Shown: positions 10,808 through 22,515 of the stretch, one piece after another
Numbering within the stretch: the stretch's first letter is position 1
How the letters are laid out: every line of letters starts with the position of its first letter
Source of the DNA: Branchiostoma belcheri
Lineage: Eukaryota > Chordata > Leptocardii > Amphioxiformes > Branchiostomatidae
Assembly: GCF_001625305.1 (NCBI RefSeq)
Contig: NW_017804354.1
Coordinates: 769,632-833,631, forward strand
Length of the DNA: 64,000 nucleotides
Direction of reading: 5' to 3'
The notes under the pieces: generated by a model
Database searches by the model: none
Told to the model about the DNA's origin: nothing
What the model saw: only the letters and a program-made list of their open reading frames with translations
Made by a program: the position numbers and the translations under genes

Positions 10808-11640
10808 CTAGCCTTTCAAGATCTACTTGACGAAGTCCAGCCCCATCTTGATTCTGGGCGAGCGTGTACCTTGCTGAACCTCTTGGGACAGGCACCAGAT
10901 TTCTCGAAAAGAGAGGCGAGAAGAGTTCAAGTTACTTCCCCTACCATCTAAAGGCAAATCTTCAAGGTCATTTGGCACAAACATTGCTTTCCATGTCCCC
11001 TATGACAGATCGATGTCTGAGTTGCTCTACTCAAGCTCCGTCTCCAAACTCTTCTCAATACATCCCACTGAACATCAGTACGTCTCCCGACACCTACCGA
11101 TAAAACCAAACACAACCAGTGTACGCAGGCAGCAGCAAACGACACAGAAAAGGACATGTTCCTCTACCACGCAGCCATGGCGATCAAGTCTGACATTAAC
11201 AAGGTCACAGGAATTCAAACTCAACCAATCAGTTTACCAGACACGACCCTGGCGTGTGAGACAATGGTACCGTGCAGTCTGTTCAAGTTTCTAGAGTACA
11301 AACTGACCAGCGGACAGGACAATACATCTGAAAATCAGGAAAGGAAGATACTAATGCTGGCCCGGGATATCAGCCACTGCACAAGCCATGGCCACATGTT
11401 GTGGTGCAAGCCCTGATTGGATTGTGTGTATTGAGGGAAAACCTGATACAATTGTTGAAATAAAATGCCCGGACACATGTACACAGCTGAGTACACAAGA
11501 ATCTATCAGAAAGAGGGAAAGATTGATTGAGTCAACAATGCCACAGTCCCCTAAACTACACAGAAAGAACAGAGGCTACTTTTCTCAAGTCTAGTGGACA
11601 ATGGCAGTTACTGGCTATCACAAAAGAAGCGTGTTCTGGT
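10808..11640 (+). pseudogene. YqaJ-type exonuclease-like fragment
   Basis: The first open part reads FQDLLDEVQPHLDSGRAC and is lost by frameshift. The core at 11142-11410 encodes an EKDMFLYHAAMAIKS block. After a frame change, 11388-11640 reads CGASPDWIV, then IVEIKCPDTC, the E-x-K catalytic strand of the YqaJ/lambda-exonuclease PD-(D/E)XK fold. The later block YFSQV(stop)WTMAVTGYH corresponds to the YFSQVQ-QL-VTG strand, with TAG at 11592 probably from CAG. Such domains occur in animal genomes mainly as multicopy genes and transposon-associated genes. This copy is broken by at least two frameshifts and one stop. Confidence 0.6.
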
Positions 11641-11642
11641 GA

Positions 11643-12490
11643 TCCTTGTTGACTTTGTTGAGACACATGTCTTACATATGATGCAAGCTTGGTTGGAATT
11701 TGACATCTGACCATCTCAAACACCTCTGACTGATCATTATTATTGTACCTTGATTTATGATTTTCGAATTCCATTCCTTTCTTATGTTTAATTATTATTA
11801 TTTTATAGTTACATTATTTTTTGTATCATGCTTTCAAGGGCTCCCTTGGAAATCAGCATCAACGGCTGAAGGGACCTTCCATTTGTTTGTAGGATTAATA
11901 GATAAATAAAGCTGAGTACAAGAAGTTTGTCATTGAAAAAATCATCACTGGTGGAGTAAAAGACTCTTGATAAGAGTCCAGTATCTAAGAGGAAAAGAGT
12001 CAAGTAAATATATATTAAATACAAAGAGTATTGAAAAATTGTCTTGATTTATTGATGTTTTCTATCTAATTTTAAGAAACAACAACAGTTCCCAGAGACC
12101 CATATTCTTCTAGAAGTCTACTAGAAGTATAACGGACCTCATGTTACATAGGGACAAATTCACAAGTAGGGATAAGGGGTTTACCATGAAGTTTGTGCTG
12201 GGTGATTTGGGTGTGCATTTACATGTCCCTAACTCTCCCCCTTGTATATATGATATTGCCTGTTATTATTTCTAAAAGTTACTATTTCTTCTTGACATTA
12301 CCATCGATGCTTGAAAGTTTACCAGATACGCACACACAACAAATAACTTGCTCTAATGTGTTCCTCATAGAGAGCTTCAACTTTCTATCCAATACATGTA
12401 CTCCCACAGAGTCCGGTCACAAACACACTCAAGCAGGTGATACTCTCGTGGCTCATACGCACAACGCACCAGAAACAATCCTTATAATAT
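11643..12490. other. Non-coding stretch with a LINE-type 3' end
   Basis: There is no gene. At about 11826-11912 is CATGCTTTCAAGGGCTCCC ... GGCTGAAGGGACC ... AATAGATAAATAAA, which looks like the 3' end of a CR1/L2-type LINE with a short A-rich repeat tail. The rest is AT-rich and unassigned. Confidence 0.45.
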
Positions 12491-12496
12491 ACCAGG

Positions 12497-12886
12497 TTGA
12501 CGTCTGATACCACGACGGAGGAATTAGCTAGGTTGTCTGTAACCCACTGTATCATATACCGTATGCACGGAGGATGCTGCGTGTCACAAACGCAGAGATC
12601 CGCCACAATCCCCTGCACATCCCAGGACAGCTTCACGGAAGATAATAATTCGGGGACCAACCAAGTGTCTACAAGCAGAAGTCGGACCGACAGGTCAACA
12701 AGAGCTTCCGGAACTGAAGATTGTAGTATTTGTAGGTTCCCTGTTCCGTTCAATTTTCATGTCCAGACATTGCGAAGTCTTCTAAGGGATTACCCAGGCA
12801 AGGTGGTTGCGGAGTTTCTTGAGTTTGGCTGGCCAAGCAGTTACACAAGAAGTCAGCTGCCAGTTCCTATCTACCAGTTCTACTGA
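12497..12886 (+). pseudogene. Tyrosine-recombinase-type retroelement fragment, pre-RT region
   Basis: The C-terminal half (about 12738-12886) reads FPVPFNFHVQTLRSLLRDYP followed by GKVVAEFLEFGW. This resembles the conserved block ahead of the reverse transcriptase in DIRS/Ngaro-like elements (proline, then LxxxLxxYPD, then FLxxGF). The N-terminal half is Ser/Thr-rich and unassigned. A matching RT fragment at 15721 supports the assignment. It is a remnant. Confidence 0.4.
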
Positions 12887-13197
12887 TTTACTTGTCACTT
12901 CCTAGAGCATTTGATGTGAATTTCTTCATTTCCCATTTGACTCCAAGGTTGAATACGCGGAATCCACGATTTCGTACTGACTCCAAGCAAGAAGCATCCC
13001 CTTTTGCGGTAAGTTTATCATAGCCTTCTCCATTATTGGCTGAGTGAGTACTCTCGAGATCATGGCTACTGGCTCCGAAAAGACCCAGGACAGTTTTGAT
13101 CTTAGGACACTCCATCATTCGAAGATTGAATACATTTGTTGAAATCCGCAATACCACTGCCTGTGGTCAGGCAGTAAGCCGTGACTTTTAGTTAGAG

Positions 13198-13476
13198 AAT
13201 ACTGATTTTAAAAGTTTGTCCCTCCCCGGTGGGAAAGTGGCAAATTTCGGCCGAATCTTCGCCAACATCCCACAGGTAGTACTAGTCTTCCTAGAGCTAG
13301 GATGTAATGACCTCTACGACTTCTTTAAGGAACCGAACTCGGTGGCTCTCCGAATTATCAGCTTGGCCACTATGATAAGGAAACGGGCGTCTGCCCAACA
13401 TATCATCATCGGGGAAAATCTAACCAGAGTATTCGATCCCCCGGGGATACCGTACAATCAATGTCTCCCGGGATAA
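13198..13476 (+). pseudogene. SGNH-hydrolase-like fragment
   Basis: The open frame reads SLPGGKVANFGRIF, then VVLVFLELGCNDLYDFF, then an RASAQHIIIGENL strand. The GGK start, GxND block and following strand match the layout of SGNH hydrolase domains carried by some LINE and tyrosine-recombinase retroelements (G-G block I, G-x-N-D block III). The catalytic Ser-His parts are not visible. It probably belongs with the neighbouring retroelement pieces. Confidence 0.45.
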
Positions 13477-14639
13477 ATACCCATGTTGCGTACTGAGGCC
13501 TGTGAAGTTCTAATGTGTCCACATGGTCACATGTAAGACTTGCCCGTAGAAAAGTCATGTTGTACTTTAAAAGTATTAGGGGGGGGGGGGGGGGGCGTCT
13601 TTCGGCAGCATTGAAAAATATGTAAATCACGCAACTGTCGATAAAACGGCGAGATGCCCAGATATCGACTACACCATCACATAAACCAGTAATGATCCAC
13701 TACAAGGAAAACCCTGGCTTGAAATAAGTATTATTTGTTACTCGTGTTTACTACTCATTCCCACACTCGACCGGGTTTGTTATTATTTCCCATGAGCGGG
13801 CTCGTTTGGCGGGTTCTTTACTTCCAGACCTTTTATCGCGATAGCTGTCTTTGGTGTTGGGGGAAATCCTGACTAACATTACGGTAGAAAACGTATTATC
13901 TATGGAAAACCTGTAAGATTGACATACTATTTTACGCTGAAAGTCTTTTCGTAAGACGTGTGTTTTGGTAGTCATGGTAACCATCAGTTAACAAACTTTG
14001 TGACCCGTACACAATTTGCTACAGCTGTCTACCAATTTGTATTGAGTTCATGTCAGTATTAAAATGCTTTATATTCCCGCCAAACAAATGAACTGTGTCG
14101 ACATATCATTTGTTCCCATTTCATAGTTAAGGTGTCGGCTAGAGAGATAGGGATAAATTACTTTTAATTTCATGAAATGAAAATATATAGTTTATATACT
14201 TTATTCCTAACATAAGATGTTTAAAATTGATAAACCAAAAGTTCCCGTTGACACACCTTAAACCCTGAACTATATCATGTATGAGATTGTAAGCCTTTCC
14301 GAAATATATAGGTTTACAAATGTTGTCCTGAAAGCATTAGTATTGAATTTCGCGGTGTAAACGGAAAGACATAAAAATTGTATGGCGAGCTAAGTGGGTT
14401 AAGTATACTGATGAAAGCGACAGAAGAAAAAAAAATGTCTTGTCAAATATGGTACACCTACCACGCTAATTTACCTAATAAGAAAACCGACAGGCCATGT
14501 GACCAAAGTGTAGCACCCCTTTATCTCTGTAATGACATAAGCCTAACAACATGTAAACACATTCTGTGCCAGAGAAAAATGCGGAGACATGTGCAAAATG
14601 TTACGAATGCCCAGCAACGTCTCTGCTTGCCAAGTTTTT
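13477..14639. other. Stretch without a recognised gene
   Basis: It contains a poly-G run of about 17 bases near 13580 and otherwise unassigned AT-rich sequence. I see no conserved coding signal. Confidence 0.5.
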
Positions 14640-15245
14640 CATTTTTTCCTGAGCTGCCATTTGCCTGCACTGTCTGTGACAAGTGTTATAAGAGCAAAAA
14701 TGGAGTACGCTTACATGAGCGGGGGCATCACAATAACAACTACCCCTTCAGGTGTGACGTGTGAAACTGGAGTCTTCTCCCGCACAAGACTGCGTGAGCA
14801 TTCCGCAAAACACTTGAACAAAGGGTTAGTAGAGTGCAAGATCTGTAAGAAGGCACCGCGTAGAGGCTAGTCTCCGGTACCAGGAGCAGCTCCACAAGGA
14901 CACACCAACACTGCACAAGTGTAACCTGTGCGACAGAACATTCAATATAACGAGAAACATGCAGGAGCACATGAAGACTCACTATGAACAGTTTCTATGT
15001 TCTAAATGCAAGAAGATCTATAAATCTAAGATGATCTTTGATGAAGCATTATGAAGTCAGTCATTCTGAGAATGCTAGTAAGGACTTTGTGTGTGACATC
15101 TGTAGCAAGGCCTTTCGCACAAAGCAGTACCTTTCGCAGCACCTTGGTGACCCATTCAGAAAAAGAAAGTTCACTGTGAGTTCTGTGGCAAATCGTTCAA
15201 GACCAAATAGCACATGAATAAACATCAAAAGAGCAGAAATTGCAA
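14640..15245 (+). pseudogene. C2H2 zinc-finger gene remnant
   Basis: At least five zinc-finger pieces lie in a row but in different frames: ACTVCDKCYKSKNGVRLHE (about 14667), a degenerate finger with RTRLREHSAKHLNKG and VECKICKKAP (about 14780), HKCNLCDRTFNITRNMQEH (about 14920), FVCDICSKAFRTKQYLSQH (about 15088) and HCEFCGKSFKTK(stop)HMNKH (about 15175). Spacing fits tandem C-x2-C...H-x3-H fingers. Frameshifts and a TAG inside the last finger show it is not functional. No introns are seen within it. Confidence 0.75.
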
Positions 15246-15329
15246 GAAACACTGGAATCTGGTGAAAGAAGTATGTGGACGGCAAGTGAAAATACCTTTT
15301 GATTTGAATGTGATTCGATGATTTATTGT

Positions 15330-15645
15330 GGTGAATTATCAGCAAAATCGGTGTCCAACTGTGACTTGTTCAACTGTTACTTTGCCTTTCAATATACTTT
15401 GTTGTGACAATCTGACTTCTTACAGTTAAAAACAGTTTGAGGGTTACCAGGAAAGACACATAATCTTTTGTTAAATATTCCCAATCAATGTCTTACAGTG
15501 TTGTAAACTGGTCTACAGCAAAATCTGTGTACAACATGATCAACTGTTACATGTACTTCGCCTTTCAATATAATTATATATATATATTGTTATAACCTGA
15601 CTTGTTGCTTTTTCATTTTGCAGTTAAACTGGTAGCAATATTTGG
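15330..15645. repeat. Diverged local duplication, AT-rich
   Basis: The phrase CAACTGTTAC ... CGCCTTTCAATATA ... CTGACTT ... CAGTTAAA occurs twice, near 15370 and 15540, about 170 bp apart. A (TA)n run interrupts the second unit. Confidence 0.5.
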
Positions 15646-15720
15646 ATACCCTAATATTGTTGAACTTCAGTTGAAGAATCATATAATAGCTTATGATTAG
15701 TCACTCTGAAATACTCGTCT

Positions 15721-16000
15721 ACAGACAACTTCACTGCCATGGTGGTTCAGCTGGGCCGGAGTTGTTTGTTGTACAAACGAGATCTACGACGTGCATGCAG
15801 GCAGGTATATGTCCTAGAGATTAGCACCTCCTCGGTTTCTGATGGCACGGCTCTTGTTACGCCGATGTGGCGGTCCTGTTCGGCGTTCACAGTGGCGCGT
15901 ACTTGTGTCACTCATCTTCACCGTGAGGCCGGTTTCTTCATGATTTTGGCGGAGCAGACTCACGTTACAGCTTTGTTTTCAATCTCATTATAACAACGAC
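15721..16000 (+). pseudogene. DIRS/Ngaro-like reverse transcriptase fragment
   Basis: VVQLGRSCLLYKRDLRRACRQ reads like RT motif A of tyrosine-recombinase retroelements (typically LxKxDLxxAFRQ). One frame over, CPRD(stop)HLLGF, WHGSCYADVAVLFGVHSGA and YLCH continue the domain (fingers, then the LPFGxxSAxY block). At least one frameshift and several stops show decay. Together with 12497-12886 and 13198-13476 it suggests one broken element. Confidence 0.5.
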
Positions 16001-16625
16001 ATAAGCACGGGGGTTAGGGTGGCTGTAACCAATAAAGCTTGGACACTGTTTTATGTATGCAGTTATCACGAAGCCAAATGCAACAGAAACTGACGTAAAA
16101 ATACCCCAGAGATACATCTCAGCCGCATTAGACCTTAGTTCCTCCTGTGCCTATGGCACATTGGGCAGCAAGTCGCATTGTTCAGTACTTAAAGCAACAA
16201 GACCTACTTTGCAAGCATTAACGACAATGTCGAATTGTTTTCTATATCTCTGCCTGAAAGCCATGAGGTGAACGCCATGGGTGACCCTTACGAAAAGGAC
16301 AGCTCCTCAACAGTAACAACTACAAACCCAGATGCAATCAGAAACAGCTATTCTTTGCGACAACTGAACGTTTTCGCGCCATTCCCAGACAGGCGGACAC
16401 AGAATCTCACCCTGCACTGGCGCAACAATCTGCAGACGATCCCAATTATATCCATCCGCTCCGACATCTGGAGGGGCACAAGACTACATAGAGCGCAAAA
16501 GTAGAGTTAACCCCGCCAAGACGTAGTAGAATCCTCATACTACCACGTGTTAGCACTCGAATTAACTACATATTCGGCGTAACAAACGTGTTACGTACAA
16601 ACGTGTCATGTTCGCCCCGCACTAC
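16001..16625. other. Stretch without a recognised gene
   Basis: There are only short open frames (for example 16235-16504, plus) with no known motif. Confidence 0.5.
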
Positions 16626-17597
16626 ACGGCGGTCAATTTCTAGGGTGAAGTTTCCAATTCTACGGAGGGGTATCAGGTTACCGGGGTTCCACGCGCGGCT
16701 TCCGTGGGACTAGTCTCAATGGTTAACATTCTGTTAAGGAATAATTAACATTTTCACGGGAACTCCATTGTCCAAATGTGATAAAATCAGCACTGCATAT
16801 ACCCCAAATGTTGTTGTTTTTATTATAATGCTTAAATGTAGGTGAAATCACTCTCAAAGCGTCAAATGCTTATTCTAGAACAATCAACGTCAATAACCAA
16901 ACAACTGATTTAAACCGACCCCAAATCTCCCAGAAAGTCCCTCATTTTCACATTTTAGAGAACAATATAACAAAATTAAGATTTGAGTCGGACAGTTTTC
17001 TTTATTTCAAAGTTAAAGTGTTGCTAAGGTCGAAAAATTTGCCAAAAAATGCACTTCTTCAACTTCCAAGGCCGATAATTCCAGAATGCCGCCATCTTTA
17101 AAAAACCCGTCCGACACAGATCAAGATTTGTGTCTTGCATACAATTTAAAACGTTTATGAGGTAAATTGAATTTGTTTTTGTTGCGGTTTAAATACCATG
17201 TTTGCAAGCATGTCAGGCAGGGTGAGTAAGTACAGGGGGTAACTTATATCCCAGTAAACAACAAGTACGATCGTCAAGGTCACACACGATGACGGCAGTA
17301 GCTTCGTTACATGTAACATCATGTTACATATCAACTATAAAACAGGGCATAGATGTACTGTCCCGAAATTGGTTTTTATTTGTGAAAAACTTGATTTTTT
17401 ACTGTTAGGAGGTAGCCGTGTAAAAACGGGCTTGAAGTCGCGAGTTTACTGTACATGACCGCGGGTGACCCGGGATCGAACGAACGTTCGGTTCGATTGA
17501 CGTCATATCGAACATGATTCGATTCGAATGATGTCATATCGAACATGATTCGGTTCGATTAAAAGGTTGGAATATTTGGGCCCAACTTTGACCATCG
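16626..17597 (+). repeat. Dispersed 1-kb repeat, copy 1
   Basis: This segment matches 56426-57367 along its whole length and in the same orientation, from CACGGCGGTCAATT to GGGCCCAACTTTGACCATCG. Near its right end are two tandem units of about 31 bp containing GACGTCATATCGAACATGA. No open frame is shared. It is probably a non-autonomous transposon or solo repeat of an unclassified family. Confidence 0.8.
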
Positions 17598-18413
17598 TGC
17601 TACTTTATGGCGGCGAATAGATAATTCTGTCTGGAGGGGATATTCGGTGGGGCATAGCAAAGCTATGGGGCTTGTTTGAGGTTTTAGAAAACATCGTTCT
17701 ACACAAAATTAGCCTTACATATTTCACAGACCCTCCCCGACTATCTATCTAAGAACCACAGTGCAAAGAAACATTCCAAGAAAAAAATTAAAACTGTAAA
17801 TATAAATATAAACAAGTGTCCATAGGCGACAATTCTCCGTGTTTTATATTTTGCAGATTAAGAACAGTATAGTGCATGTAATCAGTATGTGATCACTTAA
17901 CAACTGGTAACAACGTATCGTAAAAATGGCTTAATCCCTGGTTTCTTAATCTAGCCTGACTAAAAAAATCGCGCTCTTGATGGCCACTTGCCACCCCCCA
18001 GTTGCAGACTGACTAGTGTAAACACAGGCTACATAAAATTAACAACACGACCATCTGAATAGATAAACAAAGTCAGCTTTCATAACAATATCTTTTATTT
18101 ACTACATATTATTCACTTGACAAAGTATCGCAGTAGGTCAAACCACAATCCCAAAGATACTCGCAACCATTATGCACAATAGCCACCTAATATCTGCTAA
18201 GAGAACCTCGGCTACCAGACAACTACCTAAACCTACGGCCTATTCCACAGGATTGTAAAAGTAGGGATGTTTCTAAAATATGGATTTAACAGCACTTCAT
18301 TTTAATCCGTCACTTTTCAGCGTTTTCACAATTGAATCACAGATCAACAAGCGGGATATTGTGCATTTCAGTAACAGTTTATTGTGTGGAGTGCTGGAAA
18401 TCGGTGTATACAG
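17598..18413. other. Stretch without a recognised gene
   Basis: I see no coding signal or recognised repeat. Confidence 0.5.
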
Positions 18414-18416
18414 TAA

Positions 18417-19181
18417 CACCCCGTTCACAGTGAAAAAATGGATCTGGATTGACTGCCGATCCCGATCAGAAATTCATCAATCCCGATCGACCCGCGCGTT
18501 CACACTGCTTTTTGCTGATCCGGATTGCCAGGGCATCACGCTCAGAAATGGATTGAGGTGTCACGAGCCCGCCATCTTGAACATGCCATAGCCGCTGCAA
18601 CTCCGCCGTAAATTTTGCAAGAAAAGAACTCAGAAAGTTTGTACAGCCTGTAATCTTAGCGGAAATAAAGAGAACACCTCTTTGAACATGTTTGGGTGGT
18701 CAGGGTTTAGCTCCCGTTGCGTGAAGGCCGATATTTTTCGGGCTGTAACACTTGATTCCACTGGCTCGCCATTCCACTTGAGTGTAACGTTGGGGCAGGG
18801 AGGTTGGGGTAAACATCTTTCTGCGTATTTTCTATTCATAATTTTGATTGGCAATGTATCCATAGCATTACACAACGTCCTTGTCACTGCATATTATAAG
18901 ACCCGATCGGTAGTGGTAGTATTTGTGGTCAGTCTCACACCAGCGAACCCCGAACCCAATCCACTTTGCGTTCACACTCAAGTTTACGCCCGATCCCGAT
19001 CCGCCGCAAGTGTCTTGAACTACCTCCCCGAGGTGGATTACGCTTGGATCGGGATCGGAGAAAATCAATCCCGATTGGAGCGTTCACACTGCGAAAACCG
19101 ATCCGGATTGACTTCATTTGCATAATTTTGATCCCGATCGGTGGCCGATCCGGATCGACAAGTTTCACTGTGAACGGGGTG
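18417..19181. mobile_element. Harbinger-like MITE with GATCCGGATCGG-rich ends
   Basis: The inverted ends CACCCCGTTCACAGTGAAA and TTTCACTGTGAACGGGGTG are exact and flanked by TAA at 18414-18416 and 19182-19184. A 3-bp TWA duplication points to PIF/Harbinger. Subterminal regions are rich in GATCCGGATTG, GATCCCGATC and CGTTCACACTG motifs in both orientations, possibly transposase-binding repeats. Short open frames inside show no conserved domain. It is a different family from 2807-9593. Confidence 0.85.
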
Positions 19182-19184
19182 TAA

Positions 19185-20472
19185 GTATTAACTGATAATA
19201 TTTACTGACATGGATCAGGGAGAGAGTTCTAAACGGACATTTGCTATAAGATTATTATGCATACCTGCCGCGCCCTTTTGTAGTTGCTTACTTAACTGTA
19301 TAAAGGTAGAACAAAGAAAGAGGTATTCAGTCATCTCATGTCCACCAGTAATGACCATACAATAGAAAAACTTTGTGAGTTTATATCCAATTGCTTTAAA
19401 AAGAGAGAAGAAATCCTTAAGGCTTAGTTTAGTTTATTCTCTGACTAGTAGTTGTTAAGACGTTACGTCATTCTGTTATTCTGTTATTCTTGTATCTTAT
19501 GTATCATGTTACTCAGAATGATGTACATGTAACATCACTTTCTGATGTATGCATTTAGCCCCATGGGCATGAACATGCAAATAAATAAATAATACTATTG
19601 TATGCTAGCATATTTCTCTGATTTATGAAGAGTATCAAGTTGTCAACAATGCTTTGACTTTTGATGCTTTGATTTTTTTACATCAAAAGACTTAAAAGAA
19701 AATAAAAATACAAAAATGATATGAATGTCTTTACAAAAAACGATATTTATACATTTATATTTGCGTAGTTCGAAGTAATCACACCGTTCTGATGAAGATA
19801 TCCGTATGACCCTCATACCTCTTCCCCCCTAACAGAAGTCAGACTGAGAAGTACGTAGTGAAAGTCACACTGAGAAGTTGCCTGGCTTGAGTATTCATGA
19901 CCCAAAATGGTAAGTGTTCTGACCCTTAGGGGTTGCAAGGTTCACATTTTCACAAAGACTTGGCCTAGGATACTGTTCTGTACGACGCGCGGCTGACGTA
20001 CATGTAAGCACCAGAAGCCCAGTGCCAAAATGGTTTAACTCGGCTCGGTAGTTATTTTGCTCCAACTATTCAAAGACACAGAATTTCAGAAAACAATTTA
20101 CAAACGAATCTTTTGAACAAGTTTAATAAACATCTTTTTCAACCATAAGCGAGGGTTGTGGGTGTGGCCGAAATGCTGCCCGCCTATTGCTCCCCGCTAG
20201 TCTGGCTTGGAAATTGAGGTTCCGGGGGCGGGGGGGGGGGTGGCTCGAAAGCGCTGTTATGCGATTTTTACACGGGCTTCAATGACGGAGTTTTGTCGCG
20301 AAGAGAGAATACGTCGTATCGGTGCGCCCCCAAAAAATTAACGCCATGCCACCGCCACACAAGTCTGCGAAGGAGGCCAGGGATATCTGCCAGGCTGGTG
20401 CCCTTTCTATAGTGTACTGAAATGAAATTCGATACAATTTATGTCAAACTTGTCATTTTCGTGATCATTTAC
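19185..20472. other. Intergenic stretch with a LINE-type 3' tail
   Basis: At about 19540-19592 is TTTAGCCCCATGGGCATGA followed by (AAAT)n, a LINE-like 3' end. A G-rich run lies near 20225. No gene is recognised. An ATG at 20344 opens a short frame (MPPPHKSAKEARDICQAG) ending at a possible donor; it could be a first exon for 20473, but the frames do not fit well. Confidence 0.4.
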
Positions 20473-20852
20473 AGATCTTGACGCTTCAGACCATCCACCA
20501 TACGGATGGTGCAAGATGGCTTGTAGAGCTCGAAGAGGAGCCACGTTTGAGGGTGGAGTGGTACCACCGGCCCGGTGCCCCTGAAGCCGGCCTTATGGTG
20601 TACGCCGCTGACGCTGACGGCTCCTGGGTGGCCTGCGGGTGGGTGAGAAAGAAGGACCAGGAGGCCGCCCTGAACCTCGTTGGAGGAGGCGCCGTCGGGG
20701 ACTTGTCATGCGTCTTGCATGACAAGTACGTGAAGAAGGCGTATTATGTTGTAAAAGTAGTTGTAAAAAAAAATGTATTATTCTGGCAATGTGTTTGCGG
20801 AATAAAGGTTCAGTTGAGAGCAATTAGAGAGTACGCCTCTTCTCTCTTCTAA
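20473..20852 (+). CDS. Hypothetical exon or short protein, unknown
   Basis: A TTTACAG acceptor-like site precedes an open frame encoding HHTDGARWLVELEEEPRLR, then VEWYHRPGAPEAGLMVYAA and DADGSWVACGWVRKKDQ. The segment is more GC-rich than its surroundings and Trp/Glu-rich, unlike random sequence. I recognise no family. The last 30 codons look non-coding. It may be a real exon or part of an unknown element. Confidence 0.3.
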
Positions 20853-20859
20853 TATCGTT

Positions 20860-21885
20860 ATCCTCTAATGGCATTGTACAACAAGAGAAACGATAAACTT
20901 TGTGATAACATAGTGATAAACACATGACTTTCTCCCTTCTCTGAAGAGAAACATCTGGTTTACTGATAGACTAAAAACTGGCCTTTAGTGAGCATGTTCA
21001 ATTGAAAGTTACCTGGGATAATAAAGTACCAGGCGCATTTCTACTCTTATACAAAAGCCCTATAGGACCCCATCTTGCAAGTGCTATCACTATCTGGAGT
21101 CCGAAAACAAAGAGAAATCAAGACACTCTAAAGAGAGTACAATGCCCGCGTAGAGCAAACGCCTCGTCCAATAGTATTTCATAGTCTAAAGGGCCATAGC
21201 CCGGGAACAACAAACACTGCACTTCCAGAGGCAACCGATGTGGTAGAACTGTCTCGCATGAACTCTCAGTAACAACTGTGAACCGCTTGGGAGTTTCAAG
21301 TTGTGACACTCAGATGCCATGTCATCCACCTTAGTCCTGTGTGAAACACCATATAAAAAGGTAAGTGTTGCGTACTTATCAACGTATACAAGATGAATAG
21401 AATAACTGAATCAATGTGTGGATTTGTTCTTGCTTCAATGAAATAAAAGGAAAGATAATATCATTTCTCCAGACACATGCAAATTAAATGCCGAAAAAGT
21501 ACCATATATGTGTACCTCATCACTCGATACTTCGTACGCTCCAAGCCAAACCGGCCTCTTCTTAATTCTTTGGGGTCTTCTCTCGCTGCTTGTCTCTGCC
21601 TGAAATGTTTTGACAAGACCACACATAAGTAACGTAATGTGGTAAGTAATGTAAGCAATCTTTCACACAAATCTTTTACTTTGTACCAAATTGATTTCGT
21701 ATAGCATTAGCGGTAGCTGTGTGACAGGCTGAATAAAAGTTCTAAACGGGAACTATGCGACTCCAGATGTCTTACTGAGGGACGACTGCGTGTGCAAGAT
21801 GTCGTTAGCTTGAGGAATAAATCCCCTCTACTATATTAGCGGTAGTTTAAATTTGATTCGACAAATGAAACTAAAATACGTACGT
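20860..21885. other. Stretch without a recognised gene
   Basis: I see no conserved coding signal; only short open frames. Confidence 0.5.
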
Positions 21886-21892
21886 CGCTTAC

Positions 21893-22330
21893 CGCGGGGG
21901 CGCCATTCTCTTGTCGCTCCTCCTCTCCCCTTCTTTTCTTCTCCTCACGCTTCGTTCCTTCTTCTTCTCCTGCTCCTCTCTCTTTCTCTTCTTCTCATCA
22001 CGATCCTTCTTCTGATCCTTCTTCTTCTGCATCTCCTCATCTCTCTTTCTCTTGACGTTCCCTCTTCTTATTTTCCTTTTGTCTCTCCTTCTCTTTCTCC
22101 TTGTCTTCCGCCTCCTTCAATGTGGTGATGTACTCCTCGACAAAGACGATTGCTTTTGGTTTAACCTTCCTTCTTCTACGCGCCCGTGACTCACGGATAG
22201 GGGTCAGCAGGTCGCTCATGTATCCGGGAATTATTCCAGCGGACACAAGAGGATTCAATATGGGTGACGTGGCCGCGCAACCACAGGACGGACAAGACGC
22301 CTCAGTGTTGGTCGACGTTTAGTACGTCAC
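21893..22330 (-). pseudogene. pogo/Tigger transposase, C-terminal charged tail
   Basis: The frame encodes NPLVSAGIIPGYMSDLLTPI, then an RESRARRRRKVKPKA basic patch and a long Lys/Glu/Arg-rich stretch (KEKERQKENKKRERQEK and onward). This matches the coiled, highly charged tail common in animal Tigger-like transposases. On the plus strand it appears as a CTT/CTC-rich low-complexity run. Confidence 0.55.
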
Positions 22331-22515
22331 TTTAGGTGCTGTAGACTGAGAACTGGAAGGCTGGCAAATTCCAACATCTCGACTTCAATACTCAACAACT
22401 GACGGCCTTCAAGTTCTTGCGATGACACAGTAGGACCTTGCTCCATCGCCTCCGACAGCAGGGCATCTTTTGTGTCGTTTTCTTCGGCTCCTCCAGGCTG
22501 CTTATTCATCAGCAG

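Noticed and set aside
21853..22128. Ser/Leu-rich plus-strand open frame
   Set aside because: It is the complement of the Lys/Glu-rich transposase tail; low complexity explains it.
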